This document shows, in pieces, positions 34,116 to 42,837 of a stretch of 64,000 bases of DNA. A program made the translations under genes and the position numbers. The stretch comes from Agromyces mediolanus (lineage in GTDB: Bacteria; Actinomycetota; Actinomycetes; Actinomycetales; Microbacteriaceae), in NCBI RefSeq assembly GCF_014648575.1, contig NZ_BMRJ01000005.1, forward strand, positions 49,071 to 113,070. Direction: 5' to 3'. A model generated the notes under the pieces. It searched no databases, had not been told where the DNA came from, and saw only the letters and a program-made list of their open reading frames with translations. Position 1 is the first letter of the stretch. Each line of letters begins with the position of its first letter.

Positions 34116-35207
34116 ATGAGCACGGACGCGAGCGGCGGTTCGACCCTCGAACTGCGAGGGGTCACGAAGCGATTCGGCGGCAGCACCGTCGTCGACTCCC
34201 TCGACCTCGTGCTGCGCCCCGGCGAGTTCGTCTCCCTGCTCGGTCCGTCCGGCTGCGGCAAGACCACCACGCTGCGCATGATCGCCGGCTTCGAGCAGCC
34301 CGACTCCGGAAGCATCCTGCTCGACGGCGCGGAGATCGGCGGACTCCCCGCGAACAAGCGCGAGGTCAACACGGTCTTCCAGTCCTACGCGCTCTTCCCG
34401 CACCTCACCGTGGCCGGCAACGTCGCGTACGGACTCCGCCAGCGGCGCGTCGCCAAGGCCGAGATCGCCGAGCGCGTCGCCGAGACCCTGCAGCTCGTGC
34501 GCCTGGACCGCTTCGCCGACCGCAAGCCCGCGCAGCTCTCGGGCGGGCAGCAGCAGCGCGTCGCGCTCGCCCGCGCCCTCGTCAACCGCCCCCGCGTGCT
34601 GCTCCTCGACGAGCCGCTCGCCGCGCTCGACCGCCAGCTGCGCGAAGAGGTCCAGATCGAGCTGCGCCTGATCCAGACCCGGCTGCGCACGACCTTCCTC
34701 TTCGTGACCCACGACCAGGGAGAGGCACTCGCGATGAGCGACCGCGTCGCCATCATGAACGGCGGCCGCATCGAGCAGCTCGACGAGCCCGAGACCGTGT
34801 ACGAGCGGCCCGCCACCCGCTTCGTCGCCGGCTTCGTCGGGCAGCAGAACTTCTTCGACGACGTGCGCACGGACGCGGGCGTGCTCGTCGACGCTGACGG
34901 CGTCCGGTTCCTGCCCGCCTCAGCGCCCCCGGCCGGAGCCGCCGCCACCGTCGCGATCCGACCGGAGGCGATCACGCTCCGCCCCGAGTCGGCGGAGATC
35001 CCGGTGAACGCCTGCGCCGGCGTCGTCGAAGCCGTCAACACGCTCGGCGACAGCCGCCAGTACGTGATCCGCGCCGCCTCCGGGCGCACCCTGGTGACCC
35101 GCTCCGCCCGAGTGACCGAGCCCCAGCGTTTCAGCCCCGGCGAGCGGGTCCTCGCCAGCTGGTCCCCCGACCACGTCGCGGTCTTCCCCGCGGCATCCGC
35201 AGCCTGA
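34116..35207 (+). CDS. potA: PotA-type spermidine/putrescine ABC ATPase
   Basis: A 363-residue ATPase with Walker A GPSGCGKTT (46-54), Q-loop VFQSYALFPHLTV, signature [15 protein letters not shown], Walker B VLLLDEPLAALD and H-loop VTHDQGEA, followed by a C-terminal TOBE domain (about 285-355) with IRPEAITL. Typical of the polyamine/opine/iron (CUT2-like) PotA group. The ATG follows CGGGAGA. It is the first gene of a five-gene operon with a binding protein, two permeases and an amidohydrolase. Confidence 0.9.
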   Translation: MSTDASGGSTLELRGVTKRFGGSTVVDSLDLVLRPGEFVSLLGPSGCGKTTTLRMIAGFEQPDSGSILLDGAEIGGLPANKREVNTVFQSYALFPHLTVAGNVAYGLRQRRVAKAEIAERVAETLQLVRLDRFADRKPAQLSGGQQQRVALARALVNRPRVLLLDEPLAALDRQLREEVQIELRLIQTRLRTTFLFVTHDQGEALAMSDRVAIMNGGRIEQLDEPETVYERPATRFVAGFVGQQNFFDDVRTDAGVLVDADGVRFLPASAPPAGAAATVAIRPEAITLRPESAEIPVNACAGVVEAVNTLGDSRQYVIRAASGRTLVTRSARVTEPQRFSPGERVLASWSPDHVAVFPAASAA

Positions 35208-35227
35208 CCTCGAAGGAGCGCACGACC

Positions 35228-36379
35228 ATGACCGAGCACCGCATCCCCAAGATCCTCGTCCCGCGCTCCCGCGAGGCCGAGTTCACCCGCCGGCTCTTCC
35301 TCACCGGCGTCGTCGGCGCCGGCGCGACGCTCGCGCTCGCCGCCTGCGCGCCCGACGGGGCCAACGGCGGCGGTTCCGGCTCGGGCGGCGGCTCCGGCAC
35401 CATGCGCGTCTACTCGTGGTCGGGCTACGACGCGCCTGAGAACGTGAAGGGCTTCGCGCCGGGCGTCGCGATCGACTCCTACTCCTCGAACGAGGAGATG
35501 ATCGCCAAGCTCGTCGCCGCGCGCGGCACGAGCGGGTACGACATCGTCATCCCGACGGGCGTCTTCGTGCCGCAGATGGCCGAGAACCAGCTGCTCGAGA
35601 AGCTCGACCTCAGCCGCCTCAAGAACCTCGGCAACGTCGACGCGGCCTTCCTCGGCCAGGCATGGGACCCGGACAACACCTACACGGTGCCCAAGTACTG
35701 GGGCACCACCGGCTTCGCGTACGACACCCGCGTGATCACCCGCGAGCTCGTCTCGTGGGACGACTTCATCGACGCGGCGAAGAACGAGGCCAGCGGCCGC
35801 ACCTCGCTCGCGGACGACCCGGGCGAGATCTGCGCCATCCTCTGCTTCGCCCGCGGTTGGGACCAGAGCACCCAGGACGAGGGCGAGCTCGCGAAGATCC
35901 GCACCTTCCTCGTCGACGAGCTGGCCCAGCACATCTCGGCCTTCGACTCGGCGCCCGGCAGCGGTGCGATCCCGCAGGGCTCGCAGGCCCTCGTGCACAC
36001 CTGGAACGGCGAAGCCCGGCGCGGCATCATGGCGAGCTCCGAGCCCGACCGCTGGAAGTGGGTGCTGCCCACGCCCGACACCAACCTCTGGACCGACAAC
36101 TGGGCCATCGTCAAGGGCGCCAAGAACGTCGACGCGGCCTACGAGTTCATCGACTACTCCCTCGGCCTCGAGCAGGCGGTGCGCAACACCGAGTACGTCG
36201 GCTACGGCACCGGCATCGGCGCCGCCGAGGCTCAGCTCGCCGCCGCGGACGCGCCGCTGCTCGGGATGATCTTCCCGAGCGAGGAGGAGAAGCAGCGCAT
36301 GTACACCGGCCAGATCAACGCCGCGCAGCAGACCCGCATGGAGATCGTCGCCGAGATGAAGGCGCGCGCGGGGGCATGA
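35228..36379 (+). CDS. PotD-type substrate-binding lipoprotein, Tat-exported
   Basis: A 383-residue binding protein. The N-terminus carries a twin-arginine motif and lipobox: TRRLFLTGVVGAGATLALAAC, so it is likely exported folded by Tat and lipidated at the Cys near residue 39. The mature domain has RVYSWSGYDAPENVKGF and DIVIPTG, and TDNWAIVKGAKN near the C-terminus, matching spermidine/putrescine-type proteins. The ligand is not certain. It overlaps the first permease by 4 nt (ATGA). Confidence 0.9.
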   Translation: MTEHRIPKILVPRSREAEFTRRLFLTGVVGAGATLALAACAPDGANGGGSGSGGGSGTMRVYSWSGYDAPENVKGFAPGVAIDSYSSNEEMIAKLVAARGTSGYDIVIPTGVFVPQMAENQLLEKLDLSRLKNLGNVDAAFLGQAWDPDNTYTVPKYWGTTGFAYDTRVITRELVSWDDFIDAAKNEASGRTSLADDPGEICAILCFARGWDQSTQDEGELAKIRTFLVDELAQHISAFDSAPGSGAIPQGSQALVHTWNGEARRGIMASSEPDRWKWVLPTPDTNLWTDNWAIVKGAKNVDAAYEFIDYSLGLEQAVRNTEYVGYGTGIGAAEAQLAAADAPLLGMIFPSEEEKQRMYTGQINAAQQTRMEIVAEMKARAGA

Positions 36380-37341
36380 GCCGGATGGCGAGAACACGGA
36401 CCTCCGGGCGCGGGCCGCGCGGGTCCTCCACGCTGCTCGCGGTGCCGGGCGGGATCTGGATGCTGGTGTTCTTCATCGTCCCGATCCTGGTCGTCGTGTG
36501 GTACAGCTTCGGGCAGAAGCCCGGCCTCTACGGCACGCACGACAACTCCGTGCTCTCGCTCGACCGCTACGGCGAGGCGCTGAGCGGGGCGTTCCTGCTC
36601 ACCTTCGCGAACACCCTGCAGATCGCGGTGATCGGCACGCTCATCTGCGTGCTGATCGCCGTGCCCTTCTCGTACTGGCTCGCGGTGAAGGTGACGCCGA
36701 AGTGGCGCTACGTGGTCCTCGCGCTCGTGCTCGTGCCGTACTGGACGAACTTCCTCATCCGCACCCTCGGCTGGCAGATCCTGCTCGCGCCGGAGGGCCC
36801 GGTGACCGTGCTGCTCCGGCAGCTCGGGCTCGTCGACGCCGCGTTCTCGATGCTCTACACGAAGGGCGCGGTGCAGCTCGGCGTGGTCTACAACTACCTG
36901 CCGCTCATGATCCTGCCGATCTTCGTCGCCATGGAACGGCTCACACCGGCGCTGCGCGAAGCCAGCAAGGACCTCGGCGCCGGGCGCTGGGGGACGTTCC
37001 GGCAGGTGACGCTGCCGCTCGCGGCCCCCGGCATCGTCGGCGGCGTCGTGCTCGTCTTCATCCCGCTGATGGGCGACTACATCACCGCCCAGGTGCTCGG
37101 CGGTGCGAAGGGCAACATGGTCGGGCAGATGATCGCCGGCCAGTTCCAGCAGGGGCAGAACTGGGCGCTCGGGTCGGCGATGAGCGTGACCCTGATCCTG
37201 ATCACCTTGCTCAGCGTCGTGCTCGTGGGCGCCGTCGGCATCGTCTGCGGCGCGATCCTCCGGGCCCGCCGCCGGCTGCCGATCGAACGAACCGCGGCCG
37301 CGGCGACGGCCGCACGCACCGGAACGGAGGTGCCGGCATGA
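36376..37341 (+). CDS. PotB-type ABC permease
   Basis: A 321-residue permease with six predicted helices between residues 20 and 300. The EAA coupling loop reads EASKDLGAGRWGTFRQVTLPLAAPGI, and LVPYWTNFLIRTLGW is characteristic of PotB/YdcU permeases. Its ATG overlaps the binding-protein stop and its stop overlaps the next permease ATG, both as ATGA. Confidence 0.92.
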   Translation: MSRMARTRTSGRGPRGSSTLLAVPGGIWMLVFFIVPILVVVWYSFGQKPGLYGTHDNSVLSLDRYGEALSGAFLLTFANTLQIAVIGTLICVLIAVPFSYWLAVKVTPKWRYVVLALVLVPYWTNFLIRTLGWQILLAPEGPVTVLLRQLGLVDAAFSMLYTKGAVQLGVVYNYLPLMILPIFVAMERLTPALREASKDLGAGRWGTFRQVTLPLAAPGIVGGVVLVFIPLMGDYITAQVLGGAKGNMVGQMIAGQFQQGQNWALGSAMSVTLILITLLSVVLVGAVGIVCGAILRARRRLPIERTAAAATAARTGTEVPA

Positions 37342-38189
37342 CGGGCACGACGCGCGACCGCGCCACGAACCTGTCGCTGCGGATCTTCGGGATCCTGGTG
37401 CTGCTCTTCCTCTTCGCACCCCTCCTCGTGATCCTCGTGTACTCGTTCAACTCGGGACGTCTGCTCGGCGCGTGGGAGGGCTTCGGGGTGAACGCGTATC
37501 AGACGGCGTTCAGCTCCCCCGACATCCTGCACGCGGTGGGCGTCTCGCTCCGCTCGAGCGTCGTCGCGACGCTGTTCGCGACGCTGCTCGGATCGGCGCT
37601 CGGCGTCGCCATCGGCGTCCGCACCGGCACCGTCGTCTCGGTGATCGTCGGCGTGCTCGCCCTCGTGCTGGTCACCCCCGAGATCGTGCAGGCCGTCTCG
37701 CTGATGCCCTGGCTCACCTCGCTCAGCGTGGACTGGGGCATCGCCCCGCTCAACGACGGCATCCTCCGGCTCGCGATCGGCCACTCGCTCTTCGCGACGG
37801 CCGTGGTGTCCTTCCTGGTGCGCGGCCGGGTGCGGGCCCTCGACCCGGCGCTCACCGAGGCCGCCGAGGACCTCTACGCCTCTCGCTGGAACAGCTTCCG
37901 GCAGATCCTGCTGCCGCAGCTCGCGCCCGCGATCGGGGCCGGCGCGCTGATGGCCTTCACCCTCAGCCTCGACAACACGATCATCTCCGCGTTCGTGCAG
38001 ACCACGGGCAACACGCCGTGGCCCGTGTACGTGCTGAGCTCGCTGCGCTCGGGCCTGCGCCCGGAGCTCGCGGCGATGGCCGCCGTGATGCTCATCGCCA
38101 CCCTCGCGCTGCTCGCCCTGGCGGCAGCCGTCCTCGCCCGAGGAGGATCGGCGTCGAGCACGGCTCGCGCGCTGGTCGGCTCCGAATGA
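37338..38189 (+). CDS. PotC-type ABC permease
   Basis: A 283-residue permease with six predicted helices. Family marks: PLLVILVYSFNSGR near the N-terminus, EAAEDLYASRWNSFRQILLPQLAPAI (EAA loop) and AFTLSLDNTIISAFV near the end, as in PotC/YdcV. The start overlaps the preceding stop. The amidohydrolase gene follows 22 nt later. Confidence 0.92.
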   Translation: MTGTTRDRATNLSLRIFGILVLLFLFAPLLVILVYSFNSGRLLGAWEGFGVNAYQTAFSSPDILHAVGVSLRSSVVATLFATLLGSALGVAIGVRTGTVVSVIVGVLALVLVTPEIVQAVSLMPWLTSLSVDWGIAPLNDGILRLAIGHSLFATAVVSFLVRGRVRALDPALTEAAEDLYASRWNSFRQILLPQLAPAIGAGALMAFTLSLDNTIISAFVQTTGNTPWPVYVLSSLRSGLRPELAAMAAVMLIATLALLALAAAVLARGGSASSTARALVGSE

Positions 38190-38211
38190 CGACGCCTGGA
38201 AGGATCATCCG

Positions 38212-39852
38212 ATGACCGCGAAGCTGACGATCGTCGACTGCACCCTGCCGCTCCTCGACGGCGGCGACCAGCGGCACGCCGTCACCGTCGAAGGCGAGCG
38301 CATCGCCCGGGTGGTGCCGATGGCGGAGCTCGGTTCCGCGCCCGGCGAGGTGCTCGACGCGGCGGGGCGCAGCCTGCTGCCCGGTTTCACCGACGCCCAC
38401 GTGCACCTCGTGGAGTCCGGCATCGAGCTGGCCCGCTGCGATCTCTCGTCGAGCCGTTCGCGCGCCCACGCGCTCGAGCTCATCGACGACTACTGCCGGC
38501 GGATGCCGAACGAGCCGTGGATCGTCGGCCGGGGCTGGTCGCTCGACCACTTCGCCGACACCGCCACGATGCTCGTCGAGCTCGACCGGCTGACCGGCGA
38601 GCGCCCGGCGTACCTCTCGAACAAGGACGGTCACAGCGCGTGGGTCAACTCCGCCGCGCTGCGTCGGGCCGGCATCACCGCGGGCACCCCGGATCCGGAT
38701 GGCGGCCGCATCGAGCGCGACGCGTCCGGCGCCCCGAGCGGGCTGCTGCACGAGGGCGCCATGCTGCTCGTGGCCGACCTCATCCCGCCGCTCGACGAGG
38801 AGACGCGCTTCGCCGGCCTCCTCGCCGGCCAGCAGCGCTTCTTCTCCCTCGGCATCACGGGCTGGCAGGAGGCCATCGTCGGCGACTTCGTGCCGACCAC
38901 CGACGTCGAGCGCAGCTACCGCCGGGCGATCGACTCGGGCGCCCTGCTCGGGCAGGTCACCGGGAACCTCTGGCTGCCCCGCAGCGACCCCGCGGGCGCC
39001 CTCGACGAGCTCATCGCCCGGCGCGCCGCCTTCGCCGGCGACGAGCGGTTCCGCGCCAGCGGCGTGAAGATCATGTACGACGGCGTCTGCGAGACCCTCA
39101 CCGGCGCCGTGTCCGTGCCCTACCTCGACCCCTCGGGGCAGCACGGCGCCTCGGCGGAGCCGAACCGCGGCATCACCTTCTTCGACCCGGCGGAGCTCGC
39201 CCCCGTCGTCGTCGAGCTCGATCGGGCCGGCTTCGACCTGCACGCGCACGTCATCGGCGATCGGGCGACGGACGAGGTGCTCGCGATGATCGAGGCCGCG
39301 CAGCGGCAGAATCCCGCCCGCGACCGCCGCCATCAGCTGGCGCACCTGCAGCTGCTCGACCCCGGGCTGATCTCGCGCATGGCGGACGCCGGGGTGATCG
39401 CGAACGTGCAGCCCTACTGGGCGCAGGCCGACGCGCAGATGGTCGAGATGACGCTGCCCTTCCTCGACGCCTCGCTGCACGACCACCACTACGCCTTCCG
39501 CTCGCTCGAGCTCGCGGGTGTGCCGCTCGCCTTCGGCTCCGACTGGCCCGTGACCACGCCGAGCCCCTTCGACTGGATCCACGTCGCCGTGAACCGCAGC
39601 TACCCGGGCGACTCGACCGAGCCGTTCCTGCCGCACGAAGCCCTGTCGCGCGACTCCGCGCTGCGTGCGGCCACGAGCGGCGCGGCGCACGCGGTGCGTC
39701 AGGACGAGCTGCGCGGCCGCATCGAAGCGGGCCTCCTCGCGGATCTCGTGCTCCTCGACGCCGAGCTGCGCGAGGTGCCCGATGCCGAGCTCCACGCCGT
39801 GCAGGCGGACACCACCCTCGCGCGGGGTGCGGTCGTCTTCGAGCGGGGGTAG
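38212..39852 (+). CDS. YtcJ-like amidohydrolase (second copy)
   Basis: A 546-residue amidohydrolase_3 enzyme, closely similar to the one at 30374-32047 along its length. Metal motif HVH at 63-65 (TDAHVHLVESG), VKIMYDGVCE, HAHVIGD and the catalytic Asp in GSDWPVTTPS are in place. The ATG follows GGAAGGA. It is the last gene of the pot-like operon, so the importer may bring in its substrate, possibly an acylated or carbamoylated amine. No signal peptide, so it acts in the cytosol. Confidence 0.9.
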   Translation: MTAKLTIVDCTLPLLDGGDQRHAVTVEGERIARVVPMAELGSAPGEVLDAAGRSLLPGFTDAHVHLVESGIELARCDLSSSRSRAHALELIDDYCRRMPNEPWIVGRGWSLDHFADTATMLVELDRLTGERPAYLSNKDGHSAWVNSAALRRAGITAGTPDPDGGRIERDASGAPSGLLHEGAMLLVADLIPPLDEETRFAGLLAGQQRFFSLGITGWQEAIVGDFVPTTDVERSYRRAIDSGALLGQVTGNLWLPRSDPAGALDELIARRAAFAGDERFRASGVKIMYDGVCETLTGAVSVPYLDPSGQHGASAEPNRGITFFDPAELAPVVVELDRAGFDLHAHVIGDRATDEVLAMIEAAQRQNPARDRRHQLAHLQLLDPGLISRMADAGVIANVQPYWAQADAQMVEMTLPFLDASLHDHHYAFRSLELAGVPLAFGSDWPVTTPSPFDWIHVAVNRSYPGDSTEPFLPHEALSRDSALRAATSGAAHAVRQDELRGRIEAGLLADLVLLDAELREVPDAELHAVQADTTLARGAVVFERG

Positions 39853-39940
39853 CGTCTTGGCGCCGCAGTCGGCGTCGTGCACGCACCTCACCAGCAGCAG
39901 ATCCCCGGCCTCGCGGCCGGAAGGGAGAATCATCAACCTC

Positions 39941-40477
39941 GTGCCACACGCTTCGTCCGACGCGGGCTCGGCCCGCACCGGGCGCGGTCCCGTGCTCGTC
40001 GTCATGGGCGTCTCGGGAAGCGGCAAGACCACGTTCGCCGAGCTCATCGCGCACCGGCTGGGCTGGGACTTCCAGGAGGGCGACCGGCTGCATCCGGACG
40101 CGAACGTCGCCAAGATGGCGAGCGGGATCCCGCTGAGCGACGACGACCGCGAGCCGTGGTTGGACCGGATCGCGGACTGGATCGACGCGCACCTCGACGC
40201 CGACCGCCCCGCCGTGATCACCTGCTCGGCGCTCAAGCGCGCCTACCGCGAACGGCTGGCGCGCCCCGACGTCGTCTTCCTGCACCTCACAGGACCCCGC
40301 GAGCTCATCGCCGAACGACTCGGTCAGCGCACCGGGCACTTCATGCCGACGACGCTGCTCGACTCGCAGTTCGAGACGCTCGAACCGCTCGGCGCCGGCG
40401 AATCCGGCCTCGTGATCGATGCGCAGGGCACTCCGGAGCACGTGGTCGAGCAGACGATCGCGCAGCTCGGGCTCTGA
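39941..40477 (+). CDS. gntK: Gluconokinase, P-loop type
   Basis: A 178-residue kinase that phosphorylates gluconate to 6-phosphogluconate. P-loop MGVSGSGKTT near 22-31, WDFQEGDRLHPDANVAKM, TCSALKRAYRERL and RTGHFMPTTLLDSQFETLEPL are all typical of thermoresistant-type GntK. The start is uncertain: GTG 39941 is chosen, but its ribosome site (GGGAG) is 14 nt away. No gluconate permease or dehydrogenase is nearby, unlike usual gnt clusters. Confidence 0.92.
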   Translation: MPHASSDAGSARTGRGPVLVVMGVSGSGKTTFAELIAHRLGWDFQEGDRLHPDANVAKMASGIPLSDDDREPWLDRIADWIDAHLDADRPAVITCSALKRAYRERLARPDVVFLHLTGPRELIAERLGQRTGHFMPTTLLDSQFETLEPLGAGESGLVIDAQGTPEHVVEQTIAQLGL

Positions 40478-40541
40478 CTGCTCCTGACTCGCCGCCGCTG
40501 AGTGCTCTGGCGCGGCGCGGGACCGTCGGCGCTCCGCGCGT

Positions 40542-40709
40542 TCAGTCCGCGTCGCCGCCCGCGTCGCCGTTCTCGGCGGCGGATAGCTCGGGCGGCTCGG
40601 TGACGCTCGCCGTGACCCCGCTCAACGCGTCGCCGGAGCGCAGGCTCGCCGCCTCCAGCGCCCGCTCGATGGCCAGATCCAGCGCGGGTTCGATCGGTTC
40701 CTCAGCCAT
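40542..40709 (-). CDS. Small acidic protein of 55 residues
   Basis: An ATG at 40709 with a perfect GGAGG 4-5 nt upstream opens a frame of 55 codons ending in TGA at 40542. The protein starts MAEEPIEPALDLAIERALEA and ends in an acidic Gly-rich tail (ENGDAGGDAD); the first half could form an amphipathic helix. I recognise no family. It lies between convergent gntK and the terminator of tRNA-Asn. The ribosome site and codon use make it a credible gene. Confidence 0.6.
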   Translation of the reverse strand: MAEEPIEPALDLAIERALEAASLRSGDALSGVTASVTEPPELSAAENGDAGGDAD

Positions 40710-40784
40710 GGTGCCTCCTCATGAGCACCGTAGCCGCCGAGACGACGGACGGTCCAGGGCGCATAAGCGTGGCACGGAACAACG

Positions 40785-40815
40785 AAAAAGGCCCGGCCTC
40801 CGAAGAGACCGGGCC
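40785..40815 (-). terminator. Intrinsic terminator of tRNA-Asn
   Basis: On the minus strand a GGCCCGG stem (40809-40815) pairs with CCGGGCC (40790-40796), followed by TTTTT (40789-40785). This is a classic Rho-independent terminator just after the tRNA. Confidence 0.85.
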
Positions 40816-40822
40816 GCAGATG

Positions 40823-40895
40823 CTCCCCCACTTGGACTCGAACCAAGAACCTATCGGTTAACAGCCGATTGCTCTGCCAATTGAGCTATGGAGGA
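40823..40895 (-). tRNA. tRNA-Asn (anticodon GTT)
   Basis: A 73-nt cloverleaf on the minus strand: acceptor TCCTCCA/TGGGGGA, D-arm GCTCAATTGGCAGAGC, loop CTGTTAA (anticodon GTT), T-arm CTTGG-TTCGAGT-CCAAG, discriminator G, no encoded CCA. A T-run terminator follows. Confidence 0.97.
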
Positions 40896-40964
40896 TCGCT
40901 TGTTCAGCGACGACTACTCTAGCAAAGCCGCGCCCACTCTCCCAATCCGAGCGAAGCTCGCCAC

Positions 40965-41984
40965 TCAGTAGCCGTGCTCGAGGTCGATCCGGCCGACGAA
41001 CGCCCCGTCGCCGAGGAAGGCGCGCACGTTCTCGGCGACGCGTTCGGCGTAGAGCGGCGCCGTCATCTCCTCGGTGTCGGCGACATGCGGGGTGATCAGG
41101 CACTGCTCGAGCCCCCAGAGCGGATGCCCCGCCGGCAACGGCTCCGGATCCGTCACGTCGAGCCCGGCACCGCCGAGCGCGCCCGATTCCAGGGCGGCGA
41201 CGAGGGCCGCCGTGTCGATGACCGCCCCGCGGCCGACGTTCACCACGACGGCGCCCGGGGCGAGCGCGGCGAGCACCTCGGCATCCACGATCCCCCGGGA
41301 GTCGTCGGTCAGCGCCGCGGCGACGAACAGCAGCTCCGCACCCCGCGCGGCCTCGGCGAGCCGCGCCACCGGCACGGTGCGCACCGCACCGGGCACCGCG
41401 CCGTCGCGGCGGCGCACCACCGTCGCACGCACGCGGAACGGCTCCAGCAACCGCAGCAGCTCGACGGCGACGCCGCCGGCGCCGAGCACCACGACCTCCG
41501 CGCCGTAGAGGCTGCGTCCGCGTTCGTCGGGCTCCCACGAGCTCGCCGCAGCGCGCCGCGGCAACTCCCGGAGCAGGGCGAGCGCGAGGGCGAGCGCGTG
41601 CTCGGCGACGGGCTGCGCGTAGGCGCCCTTGCCGCTCGTCCACGTGCGGCCGTCGCCGCGGGCACCGGCGAGCAGCTCGGCGAAGGCGTCGACGCCCGCC
41701 CACGGGAGCTGCACCCAGCCGATGGCGGGCCGATCGCGCAGGATTGCCGCGAGTTCGGCGGCGCCGTCGTTCGCGGTCCACACGAGGCCGCGGGTGTCGT
41801 CTGCGAGCGGCGCGAGCCGCCCGCCGGCGGACTCGACCGCGGCGCGAAGCCCCGCCGAGGCATCCGGCAGCACGGCGATCGGGCCGGGCGCCGGGCGCGC
41901 CCCCGCCTCCGCCGCCCGGCGCGGCGCCGCGTCGGCGGCCCCGCGCACCGGGCGGTGCCGCGCGCCGTCCCCGAGCAGGCTCAT
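40965..41984 (-). CDS. D-isomer-specific 2-hydroxyacid dehydrogenase
   Basis: A 339-residue NAD(P)-dependent enzyme of the D-2-hydroxyacid family. The catalytic Arg (NVGRGAVIDT), Glu (DVTDPEPLP) and His (ITPHVADTEE) are present. The nucleotide motif reads VLGAGGVAVELL, with Ala where the third glycine of GxGxxG normally lies. The first 35 residues are low-complexity. Its ATG overlaps the ATPase stop as ATGA, tying it to the peptide-type importer operon. Confidence 0.88.
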   Translation of the reverse strand: MSLLGDGARHRPVRGAADAAPRRAAEAGARPAPGPIAVLPDASAGLRAAVESAGGRLAPLADDTRGLVWTANDGAAELAAILRDRPAIGWVQLPWAGVDAFAELLAGARGDGRTWTSGKGAYAQPVAEHALALALALLRELPRRAAASSWEPDERGRSLYGAEVVVLGAGGVAVELLRLLEPFRVRATVVRRRDGAVPGAVRTVPVARLAEAARGAELLFVAAALTDDSRGIVDAEVLAALAPGAVVVNVGRGAVIDTAALVAALESGALGGAGLDVTDPEPLPAGHPLWGLEQCLITPHVADTEEMTAPLYAERVAENVRAFLGDGAFVGRIDLEHGY

Positions 41985-42835
41985 GCGAGCGGCGGCTCGA
42001 GGTCGTCGATGACGGCGTGCCCGTCGTCCAGCGCGCCCGCGAGGGCGCGGACGTACGGATGCCGCGGGTCGGAGAGCACCTCGTCGATCGTGCCCAGGGC
42101 GACGAGCGCGCCGTGGTCGAGCACGGCGATCCGGTCGGCGATGCGCCGCAGCACCGGCAGGTCGTGGGTGATCACGATCGCCGAGAAGGTGTGCCCCTGC
42201 CGGAGTTCGTTCACGAGTTGCGCGACCGAGTCGCGCACCGTCAGGTCGATGCCGGCGGTGGGCTCGTCGGCGATCAGGAGCTTCGGCTCCAGTACGAGGG
42301 CCCGGGCCAGCGCCACCCGCTGCCGCTGCCCTGCGGAGAGCTCGTACGGGTACTTGTCGAGGAAGCCGAGCGGCAGCCGCACCGAGTCGACCATCGTCGC
42401 CACCCGCGTGGCGAGCGCCCGCGCGTTGTAGTGCTGGTCGCGCTCCAGGATCGGTTCCGCCACGATCTCGCGCACCGAGCGATCGGCCGGCAGCGCGTCG
42501 GCGGCGCCCTGGGCGAGATACCCCACGTGCAGCGAGAACGCCGCCTGCTTGCGCCTGGGGAGCTTCCGCAGCCCGTGGCCGAGCACCGTCGCGTCCCCGC
42601 CCGTGATCACCGGCTGGCCGTCACCGGCCCGGGCGTCGAGGAACGATCCCGACAGCACCCGTGCGAGCGTGGACTTGCCGCTGCCGGCGCTGCCGAGGAG
42701 CCCGAGCACCTCGCCAGGTGCGAGCGAGAGGGAGAGGCCGTGCAGCGCGACGTGCGCGGGGCTCGGTCCCTTCGCCGGGTATTCGACCGAGAGGTCGCTC
42801 AGGACGACGGGGTTCGTGTGTGCCGCATTGCGCAT
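41981..42835 (-). CDS. Third ABC ATPase of the peptide-type importer
   Basis: A 284-residue ATPase with Walker A GSAGSGKST (about 49-57), signature LSAGQRQRVALARAL (Ala for the second Gly), Walker [14 protein letters not shown] and H-loop VITHDLPV. It resembles DppF/OppF but with a short C-terminus. The operon also encodes a fused two-ATPase protein, so this is a third nucleotide-binding domain for two permeases. The ATG is 2 nt after the fused ATPase stop. It may serve as an alternative partner or belong to a different complex. Confidence 0.88.
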   Translation of the reverse strand: MRNAAHTNPVVLSDLSVEYPAKGPSPAHVALHGLSLSLAPGEVLGLLGSAGSGKSTLARVLSGSFLDARAGDGQPVITGGDATVLGHGLRKLPRRKQAAFSLHVGYLAQGAADALPADRSVREIVAEPILERDQHYNARALATRVATMVDSVRLPLGFLDKYPYELSAGQRQRVALARALVLEPKLLIADEPTAGIDLTVRDSVAQLVNELRQGHTFSAIVITHDLPVLRRIADRIAVLDHGALVALGTIDEVLSDPRHPYVRALAGALDDGHAVIDDLEPPLA

Positions 42836-42837
42836 CC

